64,000 nt of DNA from positions 435,001-499,000 of the forward strand of contig BDSI01000015.1 in assembly GCA_003117195.1 (NCBI GenBank), written 5' to 3'. The notes beneath the pieces were generated by a model, which was not told where the DNA came from, made no database searches, and was given only the letters and a program-made list of their open reading frames with translations. The DNA comes from Eudorina sp. 2006-703-Eu-15 (Eukaryota; Chlorophyta; Chlorophyceae; Chlamydomonadales; Volvocaceae). The position numbers were made by a program, and so were the translations under genes. This document shows positions 36,113-47,018 of this stretch, piece after piece (the first letter of the stretch is position 1; every line of letters begins with the position of its first letter).

Positions 36113-38664
36113 GGGGTAGGATGAACAGTCCGTCTGCGCCCGTACGGTGAGCGAGCAGCTTTATTGCTGGTCCCCCTTGTAACGATCGCTTCCTAAGTAG
36201 TGCACAAAGGTTCGTCAGAGCCCAAGCTTGGGCAAGGCATTCTTTTGCACGAAGCTTCTCTACTTGCTGCCATTGCTTCTGTGTGGCCATTGCGTCGTCC
36301 CGGGGCGTGTAACCATGAGCCTGAACGAGTTATAACATAGGCTAAGAACTCATAAGGCGGGCTTGAAATCCGCACGGTGTGCGGCTGCATACAGGCACTT
36401 AGTCCCTCAACTGAACAATTAGGTTGCGCATCCTGCCAATGACGCGCTCAAGGCCGTTATCCATCTGGAAGAGGACTTGCTTCAGGTTGTGGCCTGGGAC
36501 GCTACATTCGTCCCAGAGTTCGGTACTACAGCAGAACTGCTGCATTGCGCAGCCTCGGTGGAGGTGATGGGTGGGGTATGAGTTCGTCTGGTTAGTCATA
36601 GGCAGCTGGGCGGGGAACAGCGACTGGAGCACTGATCAGATAGTGGGGTTCTTAGGGGGCTTGCAGTCATATCACAGAGAGCGGCGCCTCACGCCGCCGG
36701 CCTTCCTGCTGGAGGGCCCATCCGTCAACATTGACGTGGAGCCGCAACAGGGCGTGGCCCTTGGGCCTGCCTTCGTGCCTGGACGCCGCCGTCCCTGGCG
36801 CGGCGGTTCATCGGTTGAGCTGCCTCTTCACCAACATCACCAACACGGTGCACCTGCAGCACTGTGTCGAGAAATGGCGGCCGCCCGACGGCCGCACCTT
36901 GGTCGAGCTGCTGCCCGCCGGGCGCAAGCCCGCGGCAGCTAGCACGGTGCTGGCCCCGCTGTATGCGGCAGTTGATGTGCCCGGTTGGCCTTGGGTGGCT
37001 CTGCCGCCGCCATCAGTCACCAGCACGCCGCTGCGGATGGGGCCCGATCGCGCGCCAGCCCGAGTCGCTGCCGGCTGGCTTCTGGCTGCGGACCGCGCGA
37101 CACCTCACGCTGGAGCTGGAGCTGGAGCTGCTGGAGCGGTTGTCACCGCCGCCGGTCTTCCAGGTTGCTCTCTCCCTCTGCATGGCTCTTCATCGTGCTT
37201 TTGTCACTCCACATGCATGACATACAGTATCCTGCAGCACGGCAGATCCCTGCTAACCCGCAGGGGGGGGCGGGGGACCCAATCTGGAGACGCCCGCGCC
37301 TGTGCCTGTCAGCATGGTACAGAGGCCTGCGGGACCGGCGGCGGCGGCACCATCGCTTCTGGTGGAGATGGACAACATGCTGACACCGCTGGCCCATGCC
37401 TTGCTTGCACAGCAGGCACCTGGGCTGGCGGCGGTTATGGCCACTGCTGCTGTGGCGGCAGTCGCTGAGGCGCAGGAAAGCGCTTTGGTGGAAGGCCAAG
37501 ACGCTGCCGTGTGGCAAGATACGTCAATGCTGGCGTACCTTCGGGGTGCTGGTGTACCTTCAGGGTGCGTCGGCGGGGGTCACGGAGGAGGAAGGGCAGC
37601 TGGTGCGGCTAAACCCTAGCAACCTGAGGAGACGTACCGTGATCTGTTGGAGCTCATCTCTCGCTTCTCGGCTCTGGCTGAGGTTCTGACGGATCACAGT
37701 GGCGAATTCCAGGGTGCCTTTCATCAACTTCTTCTGCAGTGTTTTGTGGATCATCGCTTCACCTCCGCCGGTCATCCCCAGGCAGACGGGGCAGCTGAGC
37801 GGCTGGTGAGGGTGGTGAAGGCGGCTCTGTGCAAGCACTGTGTGGAGACCCAGCACTCAGACGACTGGGATCAGCAGCTGCCTTGGCTGGCGCTTGCCTA
37901 TCGCTGCTCACCCCAGGGCTCGACCCGGCTCTCACCATACGAACCCATGTTGAGCGTGAAACGGGTCGTGTCCCCTGCAGTGCGGGAGTGTGTGGAGGTG
38001 CCCCTGGGGCCGGAAGGGAGGATAACGGTGGAGGCATACGTGGCAGCACTCCTGGAGTGCTCCACTCTGCTGCGGCGGCACGCTCCCATCGCCGCGGCAA
38101 ATTTGCTCTACGCACCGCACCAAGACAGCCGGCGCTACACCCACGTGAGGTCGGGACAGTATCGGAAAGGAGTTCGCTCCCGGGGACTACATCTACGTGA
38201 GGCGGCCTGCAGTGAACAACACTCTGCAGGTGCCGGTGTACGATGAAGTGCTGCGGGTAGAGCGGGCTGGGTCAAAGGGGGTTGTGGTGTTGATCGGGAA
38301 GGATGCGCAGAGGATTAGGAGGAGGGTGGAGCAGTTAAGGCCGCGCTCGACCCAATCGTCGACCCGCAGCTGCAGCGGCCTGCGGCGGACCTCGCCTGTG
38401 AGGTCTGCCAATCGCCGCACAATGAGGCGCACATGCTGCTGTGTGACGCTTGAGGGATGGGCAGTGCCTGTCCCCACCACTCACACTGTGCCGCCCGGCC
38501 AGTGGGTCTGCCCCGAATGCGTCAGGCTGAGGCGCGACGCGCAGGCGGGACCAGAGATGGCACTGCCGGAAGCCGCGGCTGTCCTCTTCCCCAACACCAG
38601 CATGTGGCGTCGGGATGCCGTGAAACCCTGCCGTCTCCACTTGTATTGCCGAATTGGTGAATAA
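36113..38664 (+). mobile_element. Ty3/gypsy retrotransposon pol remnant with integrase and PHD-like finger
   Basis: Around 37640-38115 an integrase core is readable: EVLTDHSGEFQGAFHQLLLQ, then SAGHPQADGAAERLVRVVKA and LPWLALAYRCSPQGSTRLSP, giving the second Asp and the Glu of the DDE triad. Upstream, about 37365-37600, a piece resembling the region between RNase H and integrase (DMLAYLRG-like) is fused almost directly, so the first catalytic Asp region is missing. Past a +1 shift near 38165 the frame gives FAPGDYIYVRRPAV. At 38393-38455 a Cys cluster ACEVCQS...MLLCDA runs into TGA, and after another shift GQWVCPECV completes a PHD-like finger, a known tail of algal gypsy pols. The copy is broken and inactive. 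Confidence 0.75.
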
Positions 38665-39764
38665 CGTTACTGGCAACACCGGTTCATAATGTGCGCCCAG
38701 TCGTGCGATATGAATGCTTCGTGATGCTGCTCCAGCAGAGTGCTGCTCTACTATTGCGGCCGAAGCAGCGTCCCATATAGTTAGTGATATTCGGGCAACG
38801 GTTTAAACCCTACCTGAACCCTAGGGCAACGCACGGAAAGACAACAGCATCCGCCCACAGGCCCCCTTCACTGCTTTTTGGTGAGCAATTTTGGACGAGC
38901 AACCTGACCAAAGTCCTACCAATCGAGGTTGCTCAACATCGCGGATTTCACGTTGGAAAACGGAACTTGTTTTGCAACCCGCCATAATGATACATGACAT
39001 GCTTAAATCCTTGCGTGCTAGTCCTTCATTCAGTTCCATGACATTTCACGTTTACAGCTATACCGACGTCCCGTTGCGCTTGCAGTTGAACCTCAAAAAT
39101 CAATCTATGATACTCGTTCAAATATTGCGACACCATGTTACAAGAACGTGCGCGAACATTACTAGATGTGACGTCTACGCCATGAACTACTAGCAAGGCG
39201 AAGCTTACTGAGTCGAAGAAGCAATCACCAATATGAGATTCACATGCATACCTGCGCATGCTTATGCTGTTTCAAACAAAATCCAAAGCCCCACAATTCG
39301 CGCCGCTGGCCATCGGACCTTCCGCGCTGAGGCACTCGCCTCGCCATTGTTCCTGGCCATTGCGTTCCACGATCGTTTCATTCTCCTGCAATTTCACGAT
39401 GAAACGATGTTATCGTCTGCAGTCCTTTCAGATCCTTCATGTGTACACCTTTCTTCCTGACGATTTCCGCCTGGGTGCCTGGTTGAACAAATACACACTA
39501 AACAAAGCTATACAAACAACTACATCGGCTATGACCGGTGGTAAAGGACAAGACAAGCTCCAACTCGACTGCTATGATCAACAAAGGAAAACAGGGATGA
39601 GGTGCAATGGAATGAGGTGCAATGCTGTCAATGGCAAACAGGGACCAACCACAAACAATGCCTCAGCACTTTTGCCTGTCGTCCCTGCTCGTCAACTAAC
39701 GGAGTATACTCGGAAACTCGTAATTTTACAATTTTATAATTTTAGCGGCGAGGTCGCGCGACCT
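38665..39764. other. Spacer without a recognised gene
   Basis: AT-richer DNA with short open frames only. No repeat or family motif was identified. Confidence 0.5.
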
Positions 39765-40583
39765 CCCTTGACCTCACAACGACAAGCGAGACAAAGTCAA
39801 GTTTACTCAACGGCCTCGTTTGCGGCGTCCACGTTGTTGATAGCGCCGACCGAGGGCGCGTTCGTGCCCTTGGTGCCCTGCGACTCCATCTGCACCCGCC
39901 GGTCAACTTCATCCAAAGCCGCAAGCTCCTCAGCTGTCCTCTGGCTGCACGACCAGCATTTCCTTGTAATGGAATACGATAGGCTTCACGCTGGCTGCGC
40001 CCTGCGTCGATCTCGGCGTCGTGCGCCGCGGCTTGCGCGGTGCGGAATCCTTCCGGCCTGGTGGACGTCCGCGCTAAGCCATAATGAAAGAATAAAATGG
40101 TAAACAAGATCTCTGGAGAACAGTGCGCAAATTGCTGCCCATATGCAATAGGGCCCAACATACTAAAATGGGCTACCCTTGACCTCACAACGACAAGCGA
40201 GACAAAGCTAAGTTTACTCAACGGCCTCGTTTGCGGCGTCCACGTTGTTGATGGCGCCGACCGAGGGCGCGTTCGTGCCCTCGGTGCCCTGCGACTCCAT
40301 CTGCACCCGCCGGTCAACTTCATCCAAAGCCGCAAGCTCCTCAGCTGTCCTCTGGCTGCACGACCAGCATTTCCTTGTAATGGAATACGATTGGCTTCAC
40401 GCTGGCTGCGCCCTGCGTCGATCTCGGCGCGCGTGCGACGCGGCTTGCGCGGTGCGGAATCCTTCCCGCCTGATGGACGTCCGCGCTAAGCCATAATGAA
40501 AGAATAAAATGGTAAACAAGATCTCAGCAAAACAGTGCGCAAATTGCTGCCCATATGCCATAGGGCCCAACATACTAAAATGG
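39765..40583. repeat. 411-bp tandem duplication carrying a duplicated C-terminal peptide
   Basis: Copy 1 is about 39765-40175 and copy 2 about 40176-40583, sharing ccttgacctcacaacgacaa through catactaaaatgggcta. On the minus strand each copy reads, after a possible acceptor (tcgtgcag), RTAEELAALDEVDRRVQMES then GT(K/E)GTNAPSVGAINNVDAAN and a stop. The peptide differs at only one residue between copies, although nearby non-peptide sequence has small indels. Parent gene not recognised. Confidence 0.85.
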
Positions 40584-40869
40584 GCTAAAATTCCAAAAAT
40601 TCCGCAGAAGCTAAAAACTGTTACTCGTCAGTTACAATAATGGCAATACAATACATGGATGCCTCTGGTTAACATAACATATTAGTCTATTCGGCACAAT
40701 GCGTTTTACACAAAAACTGCTTCAACAAACATAACAACAGTAACAATGCACATTCGTCACAATGGCTTCCTTCTTGCAATACGTCAATAGTTCATGTTGT
40801 ATATCGCATACAGTTCCATAATCTTGACATTGAAATCCTACGCCAAAAACACCATACGCATGATATCGC

Positions 40870-41138
40870 GGTCCGTCATGCGGCCAAAGAGTGATTTTTT
40901 CCTCCCGTATTTGTAACTATTCATCCTTACCTAGATCTTGCCCACCGTTTGGTGGGCAAGCCAACGTCGTCATTGTAACAGTTACAAATACGGGAGGAAA
41001 TAAATAATTATCATGATTATTTATTTCCTCCCGTATATGTAACTGTTCATAGCTTGTCCACCACCTTTGGGTGGGCAAGCCAACGTGGGGTTACAATTGC
41101 CTTAAATGAGTAATGACTCTTTGGCCGCACGACGGACC
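40870..41138. mobile_element. Foldback/MITE-like element
   Basis: Outer inverted repeats ggtccgtcatgcggccaaag(agt) at 40870-40892 and its complement at 41116-41138 (22 of 23 match). Inside is an almost perfect palindrome at 40979-41044 centred on attatcatgattat, with arms cagttacaaatacgggagg. No target duplication was recognised and no coding capacity is present. The right arm equals the repeat at 33246-33333. Confidence 0.8.
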
Positions 41139-41564
41139 ACGACAAAGTGAGGTCTCTGTGCGTAAGCTACTTATGTCCGAAATGAAATATGATGAAGCGT
41201 GTTACCAGTTGATTAGAGGATGTATTGCAGCGGCGAAGATAGAGGATGCAAGGCAGGAACGAACGCCTACGACAAACGTCAAGGCAGGCGTATCCAAAGC
41301 GCGCATATTGAAGGGTGATAATGTATGATGTGTTATTGCAGGCAGTAGTAATCCTCAAAGAAGTGGTGCATTGGGATGTACATGACGCGGACGTACGTAC
41401 GTCAGGGAATTGCGTTCAGTAAAGCAAGTAAAGGTGTTGCGCCTTCTCTGTTACAACAAGCAAAAATGGGCCTGCGGCGAACTTGTTTTTATATTGACGA
41501 GGTTCTGGATTGGGAAGGAAGTAAGTGATGTCGAACGAGCGAATTCGCTCGCTGTCGCTGTCAC

Positions 41565-42462
41565 GACAGACTTTTGGGCCCGTCTCGCGTATTTTGCGTC
41601 GCTTGGCCTACCTCCACGAAGGTACTGGCAGCATTTTGTGACGCCCCTTCACAATTTCCTGAGCAGGATGCCGGGCCGTGCGTGTCGCGCTGTCCCATCC
41701 GGCGGCCGGGTCTCCCGCCCCCTGAATTGTGCCTCGCTCAGGCAGGCGGGCGCGCGGTGCCCCTCTCCGCCGCTGCTTGCTTGCTCGCCGTTATGGCTTA
41801 CTTGTTGCTTTGCTTACATATTTTCCCGTTCTGTCCCTTGACTACTGATGAGATGGCCGGCGGGAGCTGGTAGTTCTTGGCTGCTTTTTCATTTGCATGG
41901 CTCCCTGCTTAATGCACGGCAAGACAGCATGCCCCTGCCTCTGGTGCAGTCGCTGCGGCGCTCAAGGAGCGTTTCACGGGCGCTATTGACAAGCTGTTCG
42001 CGGCCGTGGAGGCGGTCCGCACGCCGGGCACCCAGACTGCAGGGGCCGGTGCGGCGGCGGCGGTGCCATCGCCGCCGCACCCGGTGGACACCCCCAGCCA
42101 CCGGTGCTGCCGCGCCTGGCGCTTTCACGCTTCTGGATGACGCCGATGAGGAGGCACACGAGGGCACCTCCCTGATCGCCAGGCGCACCGCCGGGACACA
42201 GGGGGAGGCGGCGGCGGCGCAACCGGCGGCAGTGGGGGCGGCGCCTGTGGAGACGCAGCTGCAGCACCTGATGCATTACGCGACTGCGGCGGCTACGGCT
42301 GCACCGGCAGCGGCTGTACCGGCAGCGGCGCCACAACGAACTGATCAGATAGACCGCCGGCGGGCGGGATTTGATATCCGGCCATGCATGCTTTCCGTAC
42401 GTGGGAAACCCGATCGCCGGGGACCATTCAGGGTGCGAGAAGCCCAACAGCCAGACACCTGA
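41565..42462 (+). mobile_element. LTR-like segment, copy 2, followed by an Ala-rich gag-like ORF
   Basis: 41565-41945 resembles 35690-36112. Directly after it an open frame of low-complexity Ala/Pro/Arg content runs to 42462 (for example LDDADEEAHEGTSLIARR and QLQHLMHYATAAA). Position after an LTR suggests gag, but no zinc knuckle or capsid motif is visible. Low confidence. Confidence 0.35.
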
Positions 42463-42618
42463 GCTGACAGCAACAGGCCAAAGAACACGTACGAAGTTGG
42501 TGGACAACCCTGTGGCAGAAGGCATATGTATATATGGGCCAGACCGAGAGGCCGGGGATATGCGCGGGGCAGACATGACGTACGTGAACTGGATTGCGCC
42601 CATCCGTCCGTCGTATTA

Positions 42619-42772
42619 TGAATGAATGAATGAACGTTATTACAGCGGACCCCAAATGGGTCGACGCACGGTGTATACCAGGGCAAGCCCCAGCAGGCCC
42701 CTCCGCGCGCCAAAGGCGGCACGACACCTCCACACCTCAACGCCGCAATAACACATCGGGCCATGACCCGAC
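42619..42772. repeat. Dispersed repeat, copy B
   Basis: About 150 bp matching 5768-5911, preceded by a (gaat)n stretch. Differs by small insertions such as an extra tta within cgttattacagcgg. Confidence 0.8.
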
Positions 42773-43203
42773 GACCATGTGTTTCGCGGTCGGACCGGCC
42801 GGGGCGGTTGGTCCGCTGCAGCACGGACAGAGGAGGCGCTTAGGCTTGGGCTACTTGGGCAGAGCGAGGTGCCAGCAGAGGAGCCTCATGTTCTCGGCCT
42901 TCTATCTCGCTGAAGGCAAATCATAGACGGTGTCATGCATGCATAACGAATGGGACCAGACAAGGCCCATCGATCGGGGGACCGTTAGGAGTTGGGCGCA
43001 CGGGCCCAAGACGGATGGCGGCGTGCCACCTACGTACGACCTACCTAGTTTGACCCGCGGGCGGGGAAGCCGGATCTGGAACTAACGACGGTGAAGGCGA
43101 TGTAACGAACGTGCTATGGATGTGTGCGGAGCCGCGCGGCAGCGGTGATGAGCAGGCGCGAGTTGCGAACCGCCACAGGAACCCTTAAGCAGGAAGGTTG
43201 TAC

Positions 43204-43453
43204 CAGGGTGGCTATCTTAAGATATAAATATATATTCGGCCGAAAACCTTGCGTTTTGATAGATACTTTCCCTCGGTAGGAAAATGGGGTTTTAGATACT
43301 CATGGCCTCTCACGCGGGGAAAAGCCTCCTTTGAGTAGATAAAATGCCTGCAAAAGCTCCCTCCGACAGACAGAAGTATCGGATACTTTCAGCACGATTG
43401 GGCAAGGAGTATCTCCGGCCGTAGATACTCTGCAAAATAAGATAGCCACCCTG
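43204..43453. mobile_element. Non-autonomous hAT-type element (MITE), 250 bp
   Basis: Perfect 16-bp terminal inverted repeats cagggtggctatctta and taagatagccaccctg, flanked by the 8-bp direct repeats ggttgtac at 43196-43203 and 43454-43461. CAGGG ends plus an 8-bp target duplication mark the hAT superfamily. The TIR differs from that of the 680-bp element, so it belongs to another family. Confidence 0.94.
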
Positions 43454-43461
43454 GGTTGTAC

Positions 43462-46400
43462 ATGACCTTGCCAGTTGCCGCATCCCTTCGCAGGCAGCAG
43501 TGATTGGCAGTGAAGATTAATAGAATATTGAAAAACAGACGAATGGCTGGAGTCCACGGCGGCAGAATGTGCATGTGTGGCCGTGGTTCGGAAGGCAGTC
43601 CGTCCCCCGGGTCGGCCGCCGACGGTTTGGAAACGTGGGCGGGGCCTGACGGGGGAGCCGGTCCACCTACCCTGAGCGGGAGGCTCGACGGAATCTGCCG
43701 GTATGGTGCAGTCGTACTAAGGAAACAAGCGCAAGCGAGCCGTATGCCAGGCAGCAGCAGATGTCAGTTTGACCATCTGCTACACCCGCCCCCCGCGCTC
43801 TTAGACGCAACGCTGGATGATTAGGCAGGCGCCCAGAGAACCATACCTCCTACGCAAGAGGCCGCTGCAGGCGGTGTGTGATTGTGCATTGGTCTAGGAC
43901 GGCGGTGGAGACCACGCACTTCGCGCGCAAGGTGCGTGGCTGCGAGATTGCAGCTTCCCACTCGACAGGGACGAAGTCTGGAGGCGCAGGGTGGTGAGGC
44001 TGGACGCCCGGGGTGCGACAGGAAACCGTAGGGCCAGCACCGTTTCTATTTCGTTCGGAAATAAACCGGGCGGCGCAGCGACGGAGCGAGAGGCGTCTAG
44101 AGCTCTGCCGAGCCCGGGTCCGGGACTTGTCAGTCCGGTGCAGAGAGCGGCGGGAGGAGGCAGGCGGGATTCGCGAGCACGCCAGTGCGTCCTTCATCCA
44201 CGCTTGGATTTGCCCGCCGGCGTAATAATGTTATTAGTATTGTTTTGGAGTTGACGTGCATCCTTGAATCGGGCGTGCCCTCGCACTTGCCCTGTAATCC
44301 CCTTGATTATGTAACTACGTAGCTAACTATATATATAATGTCATCCACAGACCAACTATCTACTGCATGTATCTATGTGTGTATGTACTGCTGCCAGCAG
44401 TTCAGTGCGTAGTTCCGCATGTGGCTGGGTCGCTCGTCTACAAGCATACGCGGCGGCGGCCTCAGATCGGTCTGAGATCGGCAACTTGATTGCCACGCAC
44501 GCAATGTACGTATGTACTGCAACGTACGTTGCCGTTCGTTACGTCAGATTGGACTAATTGGACCCATGGGCCCGCGCCGGCGCCGGCGGCTGTCGTCGGC
44601 CGATGTATGCATGCCGTCGCTCGGCAACCCATTCGTCATCCCGAACCCACTGATGTATGCGGCCCCTCGTGCGTCGGCCACCCGCCCTAGCAGCCCGAAG
44701 GCATGGAACGGGACGGCCCTACCAGGGCAGGGCAGAGCACTGTTGACCCGAGAGCACTAATGCGGTCCACGCAGGTCGCCCGTACGCATCCACTCGCTCG
44801 CTTGCTGGCACGCAGCGCTGCGTGCCGCACCGTACCGTACCGTACGTGCTGCACACGTGGCCGCGCGCCACGCAAGCAAGCTACAACAGGGGTCGTCGGC
44901 TCCGTAAGCTCCCCGTAATCGCTGTGACCATCCGGCCGTATTTCCCGTACCTCTACGGCATGCATGTGCGACATACGTACGGTAGGTACGCGGCGCTATC
45001 TGCCTACTCCACACCATCACCACTATCACCCGTTGTAACCCTGCGCGTTCGGCCAACCCTGTATGTATGTATGTGCCACATGGTCCAGCCAGCTTCCGCG
45101 TCGGTCGGCTTCACCTGGTCAATCAGCCCTGCTCGGGCTGCACAGTCAGGCCGGCAGTCAGCATGTAGGCGGTGTATGTATTGTGAGGAACGAAGCTTCG
45201 GCTATCGCCGATGGCTGTCACGCACCGATGACCCGCGGGGTCCGCTGTAACATCCTTCTTAATAATGATGTAGGCCAGTGCAGGCAGGGACGACCGACGA
45301 TCGCGATGTACCGTGGGTGGTGTGTGTCACATGCCGTGGCCAAGCAAGCGACGACGAACCACAGCCCAACCGCCCGCTACATGCGCCCTTGCGGAGAGAG
45401 AGGAGAAGCACACAGGCAGCAGGCGCAAGTCCGCCGATTGCCCTTGCTTGCCTGCACGCATGCACGCTGCCTAGAGACACGACATACAACGCTACCCCGC
45501 CGGCCACGGACCTGCTGCCAGGCCAGGCCATCCAGTAAGTACGCACGATGGACACGCCCCTCCCGCCCTCCCCCGCGCACCTTCCCCGCACACAGAAGCA
45601 GGGGGCCGTCCGAAGCGGCCATCCCGGCGGCCTACCGCGTCGTGTCGTGGCATCCCCGTCGTCCCCCGAGGCCGCACAAGCACACATACACACACAGGCG
45701 GGCGGGCGGGCGCGTTCCTTTCCGAAACACACAGGCAATACTCCCATCAACCTACCCCCTCTACACACACACACACATACACACATACCCCACACATGAA
45801 TTTTTCACACACCCTGGGCGGGCTCAACAACCCGCCAGAACACAAACACACACACTCACACACCGTCATGGGCTGGGTGAGTTCTTTTTCTGAACACACC
45901 GTCGCCGGGCGGGTGACGCTATAAGCACGCGCCGTCAGCCCCACAACCCCGACCGCCCTGCCGTCTCGGTGTCGTCAGGATCCGGGAGGCCCGCGGAGCC
46001 GGCCCCCGCCGCTGCCTGTGTGCTCCGCCCGCCGCCTCGCCGCCCGAGGGGTCTCCCCTCGCGCAGCGCGGCACGCAGCATGGGCGACAACATCCGCACA
46101 CACAACGCACACAACGAGCGAGCCCCCGCAGGCGGCCGTCCATCCGCCAGTTCAGTGGTTCATCAGTCAGCCAGTCGGTGTCTACCAGTTTGAAGTAGTC
46201 ATCAGTGTGGTGTCGGCTGCGTCTCGTCTGCGGACGGAGGGACGGACGGACCCGACCCCACCGCCCGACGGCCGTGTGTAGCTCGCTGGCCGAAGTGGCG
46301 GGAATCCACCCGACCCAAAACAGTGACCGCCGTTAGTGGTACTCCATGCAGCCCACCACACATGCCACGTCAACGAAGTCATGATGGTGACAGAAGATTC

Positions 46401-47018
46401 AGCAGCAGTCAGCGATTCCCCGCGAGATGCATGGGTGAATCGGTGCGCTAGCCCCGCACGCATACATTGACCGATACACATATTGCACCAGCCAGCCTGT
46501 CTACCTTTGTCCGGCGCAGATACAGACGTAGTGATGGTCCTGCTGCCTGTATGCCTGCCTGCCAGCTGCCACCATGGAAGGGCCCCCAACCAACCAGCCA
46601 GCGGCGGCGTTCGCTGCAGTGCGGGTGCCCTGGTCCATCCTGGCCCCTATCGTCCCTGGCACCGGGGTGGGGGGTGTGCTCCTGACCGACTGACCCCACC
46701 GGAGGGAGAGGACCTCAGCCCCAGCGCCAGTTTGCAGGTCTTTTATTCAGTGCGATGTGTTGTGTTGGGTGTTGTTGTTGTGAAGGTCAGGTAGGTCTGC
46801 ATGCCGGCAGCGGCGTCAACGAGACAGGGACAGAGACTCAGCGGCGTCCCGGGGTCCTCTCTCCCCCGCGCGCCCTCTCCCGCCCCCTCCCTCCTCTGTA
46901 CCTCCCACCCGCCACCATCCCGTCCTTCCTCCCCACACTGGCCACCACCCCGTCCTTCCCTCGCCCCGAGCCGAGCCTTTCATCCGCGACAGTACTGCTG
47001 GCCCGGGCCCCCCAGCCG
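43462..47018. other. Intergenic region downstream of the dynein gene
   Basis: No gene recognised on either strand. Short (AC)n runs occur near 45763-45800 and 45840-45865. 45190-45270 shares a motif block with 50380-50440. It must include the dynein 3' UTR next to 47018, but I saw no TGTAA on the minus strand close by. Confidence 0.5.
45190..45270. repeat. Dispersed repeat block, related to 50380-50440
   Basis: Shares gcttcggct, cgatgacccgcggg and gtccgctgtaacatcctt plus taataatgat with 50380-50440. The core ggtccgctgtaac is the reverse complement of gttacagcggacc found in the repeats at 5768, 42619 and, shorter, at 2757-2791. Confidence 0.75.

Noticed and set aside
43504..44254. Plus and minus ORFs of about 85-115 codons downstream of the 250-bp MITE
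   Set aside because: No domain, no splice-supported continuation and no codon pattern distinguishing one strand.
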